A stretch of DNA of 55,936 nt from Steroidobacteraceae bacterium (GCA_019683695.1 JADGHX010000008.1:1-55936); one strand, 5' to 3'; positions 37,488 to 48,460 are shown, counted from the first letter of the stretch. Notes: a model not told the origin generated them from the sequence alone. Program-made: numbers and translations.

Positions 37488-39383
37488 ATGCTGCCTACTG
37501 TCACAGCAACGGGTCCCTCATTGCGAGCCTCATGCTCGCATCAGACCGTTGCGTCTGGATGGCCCATGCAAATCGGGTTGCTCGCAGCGTTCCTTGGCAT
37601 GTGGGCTCTGCATCACGGATACGCAGGCATCATCCACGATGCTCGGCTCTATACATTCCACGCGTTCGCCTTAAGAGAGCCCGCTCTCGCAAACGATGTC
37701 TACCTGCGCTTCGGGTCGCAGGATCGTTTCACCTTGTTCAGCCCGATATATGCCACCGTGATGGGCTGGCTAGGCATCGACGGCGCGGCCGCCTTTCTGA
37801 CGTTCGCCTTTCAGGTCGCCTTCTTCGTCGCAGCCGCTGTTCTTGCCCGAAGGCTGGTGCCGGCGCCGTACGTGTGGATCAGCGTGGCGTTACTCTGCGC
37901 GCTACCGGGCCACTACGGCGCAGACACGATTTTTGCCGTGGCGGAGCCCTTCGTCACTCCGAGGCTCGCCGCCGAAGCTGCGGTTCTTTTCGGACTCGCC
38001 GCCTATCTCGACCAGCGCTACTGGTTGGCGGGTGTGCACATGCTCGTGGCTCTGGCGCTTCATCCTCTCATGGCATCAGCGGGATTCGCGATCGTGCTGT
38101 TGATGCCCAACGGTGATCGACTCGCCTACCCGCGCGCGCTCGCAGCAGCTGCGGTGCTGAGCGCGATGGTAGTTGCTGCGCTCGGGCTGGCCGGCGCGCA
38201 GGTACGATTCGACCCTGAGTGGATCAGCTTGCTTCGCGAAGGCACTCCATACCTTTTCCCGTCCGAATGGGATCTGGATGACTGGGCCAAAAACTCGCTC
38301 CCCCTTACCACTCTTCTCATCGGCGCACTCGCGGTGAACCCGTCGGCTGCTCGCTCGCTTTGCCGATCCGCAGTGATCATCGCCATCGCGGGCGTTGCGG
38401 CCACATTTGTGATGGGAGAACTGCTGCAACTGGTGCTGGCAATTCAGACACAGCCCTGGCGCTGGCTCTGGCTTTCCCATGTGCTCGCACTGTTGCTCGT
38501 GCCCCTGATCGCGCAACGCCTGTGGTCGGGCAGCGCGCTCTCGAAGGCAAGCCTCTTTCTGCTTGCGGCAGCGTGGCTGCTCAGGGACGAATGGTACATG
38601 TTGCCTGTCTGTGCGATGGCGATTGCAGCAGCAGTTGGAGCGAAGACGAGCACCGATCGGACCAATGCGGGGCGCCTGGCACTGTTCGGAGCCGCACTGC
38701 TGTTCGTGTTTGCGTTGTTCCACCAGATTGCAACCAGCATCCTTTTCGCGATCGCCGTCCCTGATCAGAGCAACGCACCCCACGCTATACGCTGGGTGCG
38801 CGCGCTGGACAGAACGGGCCTGTTCACCACGTGCGCTTTTGGTCTCGTGCTGGTGCTTTTCCGCTCGCTGCGGTCGCGGGAGGCACAGCTCGCGATATCA
38901 GCCCTGTGCATTCTGCTGATCGCGCCATTGGCACCCGCGGCAGTGCGCGAGTGGAATGCAAAGGCATTTGACGAGCACACCCGCGCGGCGTTTGCAGCCT
39001 GGCGAGCACGTATTCCTCAAGACGCGGAAGTCCTGTGGTTCGATAGCCCGCAGTACGCGTGGCTCATTCTCGAGCGCCGCAGCTATGTTTCGGGTTTGCA
39101 GATGTTGTCGGGGGTTTTCTCCAGGCCTGCAGCCATGGAGACGAAGCGTCGGATGCATGCCATCGAGGCGTTTCTCGCGGGCGATCCCACAGCTGCGTGG
39201 CACGACACTTCGAGGCGGGCGCAAGCCGACAGCTCGCTCGAGGCGACCTGCGCATTGGGCGAAGTGCGTTTCATCGTAACGAGGCACCCACTTTCCGCGC
39301 AGGCGATCGAGAATGCGCCAGAAGGATTGTCGGCGAGTTTTCGGGGTCTTCGGCTGTATGAGTGTGGCCGCGCGAATGACTGA
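37488..39383 (+). CDS. polytopic membrane protein, possibly GT-C fold, function unknown
   Basis: 631 aa, at least ten hydrophobic helices, then a short periplasmic C-terminal domain (about residues 500-631) with WFDSPQYAWLILERRSYVSG and a late ALGEVRFIVTRHPLS. The first outer loop has IIHDARLYTFHAFALREP, a charged motif in the position where GT-C enzymes keep an acidic residue, but no family is recognised. ATG 37488 starts 10 nt after the STT3-like B stop; GTG 37485 immediately precedes it. It overlaps gtrA by 8 nt. Operon position suggests a role in the same glycan pathway (inference). Confidence 0.55.
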   Translation: MLPTVTATGPSLRASCSHQTVASGWPMQIGLLAAFLGMWALHHGYAGIIHDARLYTFHAFALREPALANDVYLRFGSQDRFTLFSPIYATVMGWLGIDGAAAFLTFAFQVAFFVAAAVLARRLVPAPYVWISVALLCALPGHYGADTIFAVAEPFVTPRLAAEAAVLFGLAAYLDQRYWLAGVHMLVALALHPLMASAGFAIVLLMPNGDRLAYPRALAAAAVLSAMVVAALGLAGAQVRFDPEWISLLREGTPYLFPSEWDLDDWAKNSLPLTTLLIGALAVNPSAARSLCRSAVIIAIAGVAATFVMGELLQLVLAIQTQPWRWLWLSHVLALLLVPLIAQRLWSGSALSKASLFLLAAAWLLRDEWYMLPVCAMAIAAAVGAKTSTDRTNAGRLALFGAALLFVFALFHQIATSILFAIAVPDQSNAPHAIRWVRALDRTGLFTTCAFGLVLVLFRSLRSREAQLAISALCILLIAPLAPAAVREWNAKAFDEHTRAAFAAWRARIPQDAEVLWFDSPQYAWLILERRSYVSGLQMLSGVFSRPAAMETKRRMHAIEAFLAGDPTAAWHDTSRRAQADSSLEATCALGEVRFIVTRHPLSAQAIENAPEGLSASFRGLRLYECGRAND

Positions 39384-39804
39384 GCTGCAATTGCGTTCAT
39401 GGTTTCGCGAGCTGTGGGGCTACGGCGCCGCATCGGTTGTGGCGCTCGCGACGGATATGGGCTTGCTCGCACTACTGGTATCGGCCGCGAGCGTGCACTA
39501 CCTCGCCGCCGCAACCATCTCGTTCCTCACCGGCGGGGCCGTGCTGTATGTGCTGTCTGTCACGCTGGTCTTTCGCTTTCGGCGCATGGAAAACCGGACG
39601 CTCGAAGCATCGGTTTTTCTGGCGCTCGGCGCGGTTGGCCTCGTCGTCAACGCCAGCGTGATGCACGTCGCTGTGGAAGTGGGCCATCTGCACTATATGT
39701 TCGCCAAGCTGATCGCGGCGGCCGGCACCTTCGGGACGAACTTCGTGCTGCGCCGGCATTTCCTGTTCTCGCCCGTGGGACGGGCTGAAACCGAGAGTGA
39801 CTGA
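39376..39804 (+). CDS. GtrA family membrane protein
   Basis: 142-aa protein with four hydrophobic helices typical of GtrA/DPMS-associated proteins, which are thought to flip or present polyprenyl-phosphate-linked sugars. Family signatures are present: [64 protein letters not shown] and [18 protein letters not shown] 39376 is preferred; ATG 39358 in frame would add six residues. It overlaps the previous stop by 8 nt and its own TGA overlaps the next ATG (TGATG). The normal partner of GtrA is a polyprenyl-phosphate glycosyltransferase; none of that cytoplasmic GT2 type is seen in this block. Confidence 0.85.
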   Translation: MTELQLRSWFRELWGYGAASVVALATDMGLLALLVSAASVHYLAAATISFLTGGAVLYVLSVTLVFRFRRMENRTLEASVFLALGAVGLVVNASVMHVAVEVGHLHYMFAKLIAAAGTFGTNFVLRRHFLFSPVGRAETESD

Positions 39805-41423
39805 TGCACAAGACTGCTGTCATTGTGGGCGCCGGGCCCGCCGGCCTCACGGCTGCATATGAGCTGCTGCAGCGCTCTGCCGTCCGTCCGATCGTGTTCG
39901 AGGCCGACCGGCAGGTCGGTGGCATCTCGAAAACCATCAACTACCGCGGCAACCGGATGGATCTCGGCGGCCATCGCTTCTTTTCGAAGTCCGATTGGGT
40001 GATGAAGTGGTGGCAGAACGTGCTGCCGATCGCCGCAGGCGGCGATCAAGGCCTGGACCTCGCTTATCAGGGACGCCACACACACGTTGTTCCACACACG
40101 CGGGCCGACGCCGACGCGGACCGGGTCATGTTGGTGCGCTCGCGCCTTTCGCGCATTTTCTATCGCAGGCGCTTCTTCGATTACCCCTTGAAGCTCAGTT
40201 GGGCGACACTGCGCAACCTCGGCCCGCTTTACACCGCACAGGTGAGCGTGAGCTACTTCAACGCCAGGCTCGCACCGCGCACTCCCGAAGCGACCCTCGA
40301 GGATTTCCTCGTCAACCGCTTCGGCGACAAGCTCTACCGCACTTTTTTCAAAGACTATACCGAGAAGGTATGGGGTGTGCCTTGCTCGGAGATTTCCGCC
40401 GAATGGGGTGCACAACGCATCAAGGGACTCTCGATCACCAAGGCAATCGTGCATGCGCTCACGAAGCCGTTTCGCGCCGCATCGGACACGCGCCAGAAGG
40501 GCACGGAAACGAGCCTCATCGAGCGGTTTCTCTATCCGAAATTCGGACCGGGCCAGATGTGGGAGGAAGTCGCCGGGCGTGTCACCGATGGAGGCGGTGA
40601 GGTTCACCTCCAGCATCAGGTCATCGAGCTGCATCAGAAGAATGGACGCGTCGAGTCCGTCGACGTGCGCGACCTGCGAACCGGCGAAGTTCGTCGGCAG
40701 GCGTGCGATTTTCTCATCTCCACGATGCCCGTGAAGGAACTGGCCCGACTGCTCCAGCCGACTGATCCCGAGGTGCTGCGAATCGCCGGAGCGCTGCCCT
40801 ACCGCGACTTCATGACCGCGGGCTTGCTCGTGCGGCGCATGCGACCGACCGGGGGAAACACTGCGGCATCGGGCATGCCGCCGGACAACTGGATCTACAT
40901 ACAGGAGCCTGATGTAAAGCTCGGTCGCCTGCAGATCTTCAATAACTGGAGCCCGTATCTGGTCGCGGATCCGCAGACGATCTGGCTCGGTCTCGAGTAC
41001 TTCTGCAACGAGGGCGACGAGTTGTGGTCGATGAAGGACACGTCGTTCCTGGAGTTTGCGAGCGGTGAGCTGGCGAAGATCGGTCTGATTGATCGCGAGG
41101 ATGTTCTCGATGGCACGGTCGTTCGCGTGCCGAAGGCCTATCCGGCCTATTTCGGTGAGTACCGGGAAATCGGCCGCGTGCGTGCATTCCTGGACAACTG
41201 CCCGAATGTCTTTCCGGTGGGTCGGAACGGCATGCACCGCTACAACAACCAGGATCACTCGATGCTGGCTGCCAAAGCTGCCGTCGACTGCATCGTGGAA
41301 GGCCACTCGGACAAATCGAAAATCTGGTTGGTCAACGCGGAAGACGAGTACCACGAAGTGGCGTCCTCACCGGATCGCGAGCCGGAAGTGGCAACGTCTG
41401 CCGCGGGCGCGGGGCAAGCTTGA
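39804..41423 (+). CDS. FAD-dependent oxidoreductase, UDP-galactopyranose-mutase/amine-oxidase-like
   Basis: 539-aa cytoplasmic flavoprotein. Rossmann FAD motif [16 protein letters not shown] (GxGxxG at residues 9-14), then the second dinucleotide-type segment [28 protein letters not shown], the mid-domain [30 protein letters not shown], and the C-terminal [18 protein letters not shown] flavin contact. This resembles oxidoreductases found in polysaccharide clusters and related to UDP-galactopyranose mutase and protoporphyrinogen oxidase; the true substrate is not known. It probably modifies the sugar or its lipid carrier for the operon. Last gene of the unit beginning at 33757; the pilA promoter region follows. 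Confidence 0.8.
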   Translation: MHKTAVIVGAGPAGLTAAYELLQRSAVRPIVFEADRQVGGISKTINYRGNRMDLGGHRFFSKSDWVMKWWQNVLPIAAGGDQGLDLAYQGRHTHVVPHTRADADADRVMLVRSRLSRIFYRRRFFDYPLKLSWATLRNLGPLYTAQVSVSYFNARLAPRTPEATLEDFLVNRFGDKLYRTFFKDYTEKVWGVPCSEISAEWGAQRIKGLSITKAIVHALTKPFRAASDTRQKGTETSLIERFLYPKFGPGQMWEEVAGRVTDGGGEVHLQHQVIELHQKNGRVESVDVRDLRTGEVRRQACDFLISTMPVKELARLLQPTDPEVLRIAGALPYRDFMTAGLLVRRMRPTGGNTAASGMPPDNWIYIQEPDVKLGRLQIFNNWSPYLVADPQTIWLGLEYFCNEGDELWSMKDTSFLEFASGELAKIGLIDREDVLDGTVVRVPKAYPAYFGEYREIGRVRAFLDNCPNVFPVGRNGMHRYNNQDHSMLAAKAAVDCIVEGHSDKSKIWLVNAEDEYHEVASSPDREPEVATSAAGAGQA

Positions 41424-41442
41424 AATACAGCGCCGATACGAT

Positions 41443-41519
41443 TGACGCAGTTCGTCACTTTGTGACGCTGAGCGCTGTGCCGTCGTCAGGGAGTGACGAT
41501 CCTATGTTCAACACCGTCA
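41443..41519 (+). promoter_or_regulatory. six helically phased TGACG/CGTCA elements upstream of pilA (probable PilR sites)
   Basis: Starts of the pentamer, alternating in orientation, are at 41443 (TGACG), 41453 (CGTCA), 41463 (TGACG), 41484 (CGTCA), 41494 (TGACG) and 41515 (CGTCA). Gaps are 10, 10, 21, 10 and 21 nt, all multiples of one helical turn. The second and third form a perfect CGTCAC-TTT-GTGACG palindrome. The array ends 57 nt before the sigma-54 -24 box, the distance typical of enhancer sites. PilR binding is inferred. Confidence 0.6.
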
Positions 41520-41575
41520 CGGTCAGTCAAAAGAAAACGTCTTCAGGTTCCGGCACTTAGGAAGCTCAGCATCTT

Positions 41576-41591
41576 TGGCACATGCCTTGCA
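41576..41591 (+). promoter_or_regulatory. pilA: sigma-54 promoter of pilA
   Basis: TGGCAC (41576-41581), five bases, TTGCA (41587-41591): a full match to the -24/-12 consensus TGGCAC-N5-TTGCW. Transcription should begin near 41602, leaving a leader of about 53 nt with AGGAG at 41644-41648 before ATG 41655. It matches PilR control of pilin genes elsewhere. Confidence 0.92.
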
Positions 41592-41654
41592 CCAGCCCCG
41601 GCGCCGGCACAATGCCGCTGATCTATTGTTTCTTCTTCCGCTCAGGAGATATCA

Positions 41655-42134
41655 ATGAAGTCTGTCCAGAAGGGCTTTACGCTCATCGAACTGATGATCG
41701 TGGTCGCGATCATCGGCATTCTCGCCGCAATCGCCATCCCCGCGTATCAGGACTACACGGTGCGCTCGCAGGTCACAGAAGGTTTGAACCTGGCCAGCGA
41801 CCTGAAGGCCGCTGTCGCGGAAACATTCGCGCAGACCGGCGCCTGGCCGGCGAACAACAACGCGGTCGGCATCGACAAGGTGAAGTCCGGCAAGTACGTG
41901 GCGGACGTGTCCATCAACACGGGCACCATCCGCATCACATACGGCAAGCAGGCCAACACCAACATCAACAACAAAGTGCTCGGCCTGCGTCCGACGATCA
42001 GTCCGAACGGCGACGTGATCTGGAACTGTGGCTACAAGGACCCCGAGGGTTCCGATCCGACCGGTGGCGCGGCTGCCGCGCACGGGACGACCGTCGAGGC
42101 GAAGTACCTGCCGGCCTCCTGCCGTAAGGGCTAA
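41655..42134 (+). CDS. pilA: type IV major pilin PilA
   Basis: Structural subunit of type IV pili, 159 aa. A short basic leader MKSVQKG is cut by PilD before the phenylalanine of [22 protein letters not shown] (N-methylated Phe1, Glu5 conserved). Then come the extended alpha helix [25 protein letters not shown], a beta domain, and a C-terminal disulfide loop between Cys of WNCGYK and Cys of LPASCRK. No N-x-S/T sequon occurs anywhere in the protein. Strong ribosome site AGGAG six bases from ATG. Monocistronic, from sigma-54 promoter to the terminator at 42181. Confidence 0.96.
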   Translation: MKSVQKGFTLIELMIVVAIIGILAAIAIPAYQDYTVRSQVTEGLNLASDLKAAVAETFAQTGAWPANNNAVGIDKVKSGKYVADVSINTGTIRITYGKQANTNINNKVLGLRPTISPNGDVIWNCGYKDPEGSDPTGGAAAAHGTTVEAKYLPASCRKG

Positions 42135-42180
42135 GTAAGCCAGCAGCCATCGACGCTCGAAGCGTTTGCTTCGAAATCAA

Positions 42181-42214
42181 GCGAAGCCCCTCCCCCGGAG
42201 GGGCTTCGCCTTTT
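42181..42214 (+). terminator. Rho-independent terminator of pilA
   Basis: 13-bp perfect stem GCGAAGCCCCTCC (42181-42193) with GGAGGGGCTTCGC (42197-42209), CCC loop, followed by CTTTT. Located 47 nt after the pilA stop; it separates abundant pilA mRNA from pilB. Confidence 0.9.
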
Positions 42215-42337
42215 GGGAGCCGAGTCACGAGCCCGCGTGTTGCGATATGCGACGATCGCCTCGTTTTTGACAATTGCCTCACGGTGCTCGTGAAGTAGAC
42301 TACAGGCTCGAAATGCGGGTCGCTTGCCGCTAACTTC

Positions 42338-44077
<1,740 letters not shown>

Positions 44078-44094
44078 CGTCAGGATGGAAGCGC

Positions 44095-45339
44095 ATGGCT
44101 CCTGCAGCAACCGCCACCGTTAAAACCCTCAAGGGCGTGAAGCGAGACATCCCCTTCGTCTGGGAGGGCATGGATCGCAAGGGTAACCGCGTCAAGGGCA
44201 AGAGCCTCGCGCCCGACGAAGCGACGCTGCGCGCCGACCTGCGCCGGCAAGGCATCGCGCCCTCGCGCGTCAAGAAGCAATCGCAGGCGTTCAAGTCCGG
44301 CGGCAAGGTCAATGCGGGCGACATCGCCGTGTTCAGCCGCCAGCTCGCCACCATGCTCGCGGCGGGCATTCCGCTCGTGCAGGCCTTCGAGATCGTGGGC
44401 AACGGGCATGAGAAGCCCGCGATGCAGAAGCTGATCCTGGACATCAAGATGGATGTCGAGGGCGGCACCTCCCTGCACGAGGCGCTCGCCAAGCATCCGC
44501 TGTACTTCGACGACCTCTACATCAACCTCGTCGAGGCCGGCGAGCAGGCCGGTGCGCTCGAGAGCCTGCTCGACAAGATCGCGACCTACAAGGAAAAGAC
44601 GGAAGCCCTGAAGAAGAAGGTCAAGAAGGCCCTCTTCTATCCGGCGGCGGTGCTCGTGGTGGCGGTCATCGTCACCGTGATCCTGCTCATCTTCGTGATT
44701 CCCCAGTTCGAGAGCCTGTTCAAGGGCTTCGGCGCGGACCTGCCGGCGTTCACGCAGTTCGTGATCGACCTGTCCAAGTTCGTGCAGACGCACGGGTTCT
44801 TCATCGCAGTGGTCGCGGGTGCGGCGGCGTACGCGTTCATCTATTTCAAGAAGCGCTCGAAGCGCATGCGGGAACTGCTCGACCGCTTGTCCCTCAAGCT
44901 GCCGATCATCGGCCCCATCCTGAACAAGGCGGCCATCGCGCGTTACGCGCGTACGCTGTCCACCATGTTCGCCGCCGGTGTGCCGCTCGTGGAAGCGCTG
45001 GAGTCCGTCGCAGGCGCCACGGGCAACATCGTGTACGAAAACGCGGTGCTGAAGATGCGGGACGAGGTGGCCACCGGTCAGCGCCTGCAGCGGGCCATGG
45101 AAAACACGGGGCTCTTCCCGAACATGGTCATCCAGATGGTGGCGGTGGGCGAGGAATCCGGCTCGCTGGACGAAATGTCCGGCAAGGTCGCCACGTTCTA
45201 CGAGCAGGAGGTAGACAACGCCGTGGACGCCATGTCGAGCCTGCTCGAGCCGCTCATCATGGCGATCCTGGGCGTGCTGGTCGGTGGGCTCGTGGTCGCC
45301 ATGTACCTCCCGATCTTCAAGCTCGGCGCGGTGGTCTGA
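44095..45339 (+). CDS. pilC: type IV pilus inner-membrane platform protein PilC
   Basis: Polytopic platform protein (GspF family) that couples PilB to pilin insertion. 414 aa. Two GspF domains, FSRQLATMLAAGIPLVQAFEIVG (about 76-98) and ARTLSTMFAAGVPLVEALESVAG (about 284-306), are each followed by helices. Membrane spans include AVLVVAVIVTVILLIFVIPQF and the terminal LEPLIMAILGVLVGGLVVAMYLPIF. I choose ATG 44095 (AGGA 9-12 nt upstream); GTG 44074 overlaps the pilB stop and is possible. Confidence 0.95.
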   Translation: MAPAATATVKTLKGVKRDIPFVWEGMDRKGNRVKGKSLAPDEATLRADLRRQGIAPSRVKKQSQAFKSGGKVNAGDIAVFSRQLATMLAAGIPLVQAFEIVGNGHEKPAMQKLILDIKMDVEGGTSLHEALAKHPLYFDDLYINLVEAGEQAGALESLLDKIATYKEKTEALKKKVKKALFYPAAVLVVAVIVTVILLIFVIPQFESLFKGFGADLPAFTQFVIDLSKFVQTHGFFIAVVAGAAAYAFIYFKKRSKRMRELLDRLSLKLPIIGPILNKAAIARYARTLSTMFAAGVPLVEALESVAGATGNIVYENAVLKMRDEVATGQRLQRAMENTGLFPNMVIQMVAVGEESGSLDEMSGKVATFYEQEVDNAVDAMSSLLEPLIMAILGVLVGGLVVAMYLPIFKLGAVV

Positions 45340-45743
45340 TCGGCCGGGCGCTTCGGGGCACGGCGTGCGGCACGCGGCCCGGTTCGCGTGCACGACGCAG
45401 GCCGGCTCGTGTGGCGCCCGCCCCTCGCGTGAGGGCCATGCCATCAGCTCGTCGCCCGGCGGCTGGGTGGGCACGACCCCGGCGCGCTGGATCGACCCCG
45501 AATGCTGGCGGAATCGCGGCTGCTGCACTGGCCCCGCGCGAAGGCTCGGTGCACGGCGCGCGTGCTTCAGCATGGGGAGAACGGCAAAGTGGCCTGCGGA
45601 TCGAACACGGCTGGCTTGCGGCCTCGCGTGCGAGCATCGGCCGTGCGCCCCAGGGCAACGGGTCGCAGCCTTCGTGTGCCGGTCGCACGCGTCACTGAAC
45701 GCCGCGCCCCACACGGCGTTTTCTCTCAGGCGGTAGGAACCTG
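45340..45743. other. 404-nt gap between pilC and pilD
   Basis: No gene supported, although pilC and pilD are normally adjacent. Open frames here resemble nothing. A 7-bp hairpin AACGCCG/CGGCGTT (45698-45704 with 45714-45720) followed by TTCTCTC lies just before pilD and could be a weak terminator. The rest is GC-rich without recognisable repeats. Confidence 0.5.
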
Positions 45744-46661
45744 ATGACGCTCATCGACGCGCTTGCGGAATTTCCGGCCCTTTTCATCGGGGTCTCGCTG
45801 CTGCTCGGCCTGCTGGTCGGCAGCTTCCTCAACGTGGTCATCTATCGCGTGCCGCTCATGCTCGAGCGGGACTGGCGCGAGCAATGCGCGGAGCTTGCGG
45901 GCGCGGCAAGCGCGGGCGGAGGCGCCACGGGCGCCACGAACACCCGGGAGAAGTTCAATCTGCTGGTGCCGCGCTCAGCCTGCCCCCACTGCAAGGCGCC
46001 GATCACGGCGATGCAGAACATCCCGATCCTGAGCTACGTGCTGCTTGGGGGGAAATGCGCCTCCTGCGCCGCGCCGATTCCCCGGCGCTATCCGCTGGTG
46101 GAGGCGCTCACGGGTGTGCTCACGGCCGCCGTTGCGTGGAAGTTCGGCTTCGGGTGGCCCGCACTCGCCGCCATGGTGCTCACCTGGTACCTCATCGCGC
46201 TCACCTTCATCGATGTGGACCATCAGCTCCTTCCGGACAACATGACGCTTCCGCTGCTGTGGCTCGGCGTGGTGCTGAGCCTGTGGGGCCCGGCGGCGGA
46301 GGGCGGCGCCATTCCGGTGGACCTGCGCTCGAGCGTGATCGGAGCCGTCGCGGGATATTCGAGCTTGTGGCTCGTCTATCAGACCTTCCGGCTCGTCACC
46401 GGCAAGGAAGGGATGGGCTATGGGGACTTCAAGCTCTTCGCGGCGCTCGGGGCATGGCTCGGGTATCAGATGCTCCTGCCGATCATCCTTGTGGCGGCCG
46501 GTGTCGGCGCCGTGTGCGGCATCATCATCCTCTCCCGCAAGAAGCAGGGGCATGAAACGCCCATCTGGTTCGGGCCATTCCTTGCGGCGGCCGGGTGGAT
46601 CATGCTCATGTTCGGGAATGAACTGGTGCACGGCTATCTCTCGCTCTATCCCCAGCACTGA
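45744..46661 (+). CDS. pilD: prepilin peptidase / N-methyltransferase PilD
   Basis: Integral-membrane aspartic peptidase that cleaves prepilin leaders and methylates the new N-terminus. 305 aa. The cytoplasmic zinc-binding loop has two CxxC pairs (ACPHC and KCASC, around residues 77-115), typical of bifunctional PilD. The two catalytic aspartates lie in ALTFIDVDHQLLPD and GMGYGDFKLFAALGAWLG. Eight hydrophobic helices. The N-terminal GSFLNVVIYRVP methyltransferase motif is present. Followed by coaE as in Pseudomonas. Confidence 0.95.
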   Translation: MTLIDALAEFPALFIGVSLLLGLLVGSFLNVVIYRVPLMLERDWREQCAELAGAASAGGGATGATNTREKFNLLVPRSACPHCKAPITAMQNIPILSYVLLGGKCASCAAPIPRRYPLVEALTGVLTAAVAWKFGFGWPALAAMVLTWYLIALTFIDVDHQLLPDNMTLPLLWLGVVLSLWGPAAEGGAIPVDLRSSVIGAVAGYSSLWLVYQTFRLVTGKEGMGYGDFKLFAALGAWLGYQMLLPIILVAAGVGAVCGIIILSRKKQGHETPIWFGPFLAAAGWIMLMFGNELVHGYLSLYPQH

Positions 46662-46819
46662 TTCGGGCGGCGGCCGGCTAACGCGGGCTGCCGGGCGGCT
46701 CGGGCGGAGCGCTGCCCGTTTCGAATTCGAGAGAGCGGACCTGGCCGGGACGGAGCTCAGCTCCGACCTGTCCGATCACGGCGACGTCGCCGCAAAGGCT
46801 GCCGGCTGATCCCGTAGAT

Positions 46820-47437
46820 ATGACCCGACCTCCTCTCCGCGTCGGCCTCACTGGCGGCATCGCGAGCGGCAAGAGCACTGTCGCTCGACTGTTCGCGGCA
46901 CTGGGCGTCCCGGTTATCGACACGGACGTGCTGGCGCGGGAGGTCGTCGCGCCTGGCAGCCCGGTTTTTCAGCAGATCGTGGCGCGGTTCGGTGCCGGTG
47001 TGCTGGCGGCCGATGGCAGCCTCAATCGCCGCGCGCTGCGTGCCATCGTGTTCTCGGATGCATCCGCGCGGGCGGATCTCGAAGCACTGACCCACCCTGC
47101 CATCCGCGCGCTGCTTGCGGTGCGAGCGGCGGAGGCAGGCGGGGAGTACCAGATCCACGTGATCCCGCTGCTTGTGGAGACAAACGGACAAGAGCGCGTC
47201 GATCGTGTGCTCGTGGTCGACTGCAGCGAAGAACTGCAGATCCGCAGACTGCAGGCACGAGACGGTTCGACTGAGGAACAAGCGCGCCGCATGCTCGCCG
47301 CACAGGCAAGTCGCGCTGCCCGGCTTGCGATTGCAGACGACGTGATCCGGAACGAAGGCGACGTCGGAATGCTGCGCGACCAGGTGGAGAAACTGCATTT
47401 GCGCTATCTCGAGCTCGCCCGGCAACGCACGAGTTGA
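46820..47437 (+). CDS. coaE: dephospho-CoA kinase
   Basis: Final step of coenzyme A synthesis, phosphorylating the 3'-OH of dephospho-CoA. 205 aa. P-loop VGLTGGIASGKSTVA (residues 8-22), the substrate motif VIDTDVLAREVV (32-43), lid-region HPAIRALL, and VIPLLVETNGQERVDRVLVVDC. ATG 46820 places the P-loop correctly. Between pilD and zapD on the same strand, 158 nt after pilD; no structure of note in that gap. Confidence 0.95.
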   Translation: MTRPPLRVGLTGGIASGKSTVARLFAALGVPVIDTDVLAREVVAPGSPVFQQIVARFGAGVLAADGSLNRRALRAIVFSDASARADLEALTHPAIRALLAVRAAEAGGEYQIHVIPLLVETNGQERVDRVLVVDCSEELQIRRLQARDGSTEEQARRMLAAQASRAARLAIADDVIRNEGDVGMLRDQVEKLHLRYLELARQRTS

Positions 47438-47483
47438 GCTTTCGCCGTTTACGTGCGAGCCGGCTGTCAAGCAGAATAGAGCG

Positions 47484-48290
47484 ATGGCTGCAGAGGAACT
47501 TCGGGAGCACGCTCCCGCAACAGAAAACGAGACGCTCGTGTTCGAGCAGCCGCTCAGCGAGCGCATGCGTACGTTCCTGCGTCTGGATTTTCTGTACACG
47601 CAGGCGCTGTATCACAACGAAGTCGCCAGCCAGTGGGGCAGCCGTGCCGCCATGTCGTGCCTGCTGGACGTGCTCACCATCAGCACGCGCAGCGACATCC
47701 GTTCCGACGTGCTGAAGGAGCTGGAGCGCCACATCACCCAGCTCAACGAGTACCAATCCCGGCCCGGGGTCGACGTGAACCGGCTCAAGGCCATCACGTC
47801 GAATCTCTCCCGCCTGCGAGCGGACCTGATGAATGCCGGCTCCACGTTCCTGCAGCCGCTGCGCGAGTCGGAATTTCTCAGCGCCATCAAGCACCGCAGC
47901 GCCATCCCGGGCGGCACGTGCGAGTTCGATCTGCCGGACTACTACTACTGGCTCAGTCAGCCGGCGGACGTGCGTGCGCAGAACTTCAATGAATGGATGA
48001 GCCTGCTGCGCCCGCTGTGTGATGCCATCTCGGAGTTGCTCTGGCTCACGCGGCAGAATGGCCGGGCCCGCCAGGAAACCGCAAAGGGCGGCACGTTCAA
48101 CATCACTTTCGATCGGGACACCCCGATCCAGCTGCTGCGCATCTCGTTGCCCAAGTCAGCCGGGCTGTATCCCGAGATCAGCGGCAGCCACTATCGCTGC
48201 AGTCTCCGGTTCCTCACCTGGAACGGCATCACGACGCGGCCCACCCAGAGCGAGCAGGACGTTCCGTTCATTTTGAGCTGCTGCACCTGA
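47484..48290 (+). CDS. zapD: cell division protein ZapD
   Basis: FtsZ-associated protein that bundles FtsZ filaments. 268 aa, within the usual 245-270. Family segments: VFEQPLSERMRTFLRLDFLY (helical N-terminal domain, about 19-38), DVLTISTRSDIRSDVLKELERH (61-82), SAIKHRSAIPGGTCEFDLPDYYYWL (about 133-157) and the beta domain YRCSLRFLTW. ATG 47484 gives a full-length protein. Order coaE-zapD-yacG is the standard gammaproteobacterial one. Confidence 0.93.
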   Translation: MAAEELREHAPATENETLVFEQPLSERMRTFLRLDFLYTQALYHNEVASQWGSRAAMSCLLDVLTISTRSDIRSDVLKELERHITQLNEYQSRPGVDVNRLKAITSNLSRLRADLMNAGSTFLQPLRESEFLSAIKHRSAIPGGTCEFDLPDYYYWLSQPADVRAQNFNEWMSLLRPLCDAISELLWLTRQNGRARQETAKGGTFNITFDRDTPIQLLRISLPKSAGLYPEISGSHYRCSLRFLTWNGITTRPTQSEQDVPFILSCCT

Positions 48291-48460
48291 GCGCAGGGTC
48301 CTGCAGCCTCGCCTGCAACTCGGGCGCCACCGGCTGCTCCGCAGTGACTCCAACTGCTGACAGGGGGACTTCACGAGCACACCTCGCGCGCTATGCTGGG
48401 CCTGCCCACGGGAATACCGTGCTGGCTTGAGCCACTGCGAAGCGATTTCGAAGCGAACCG

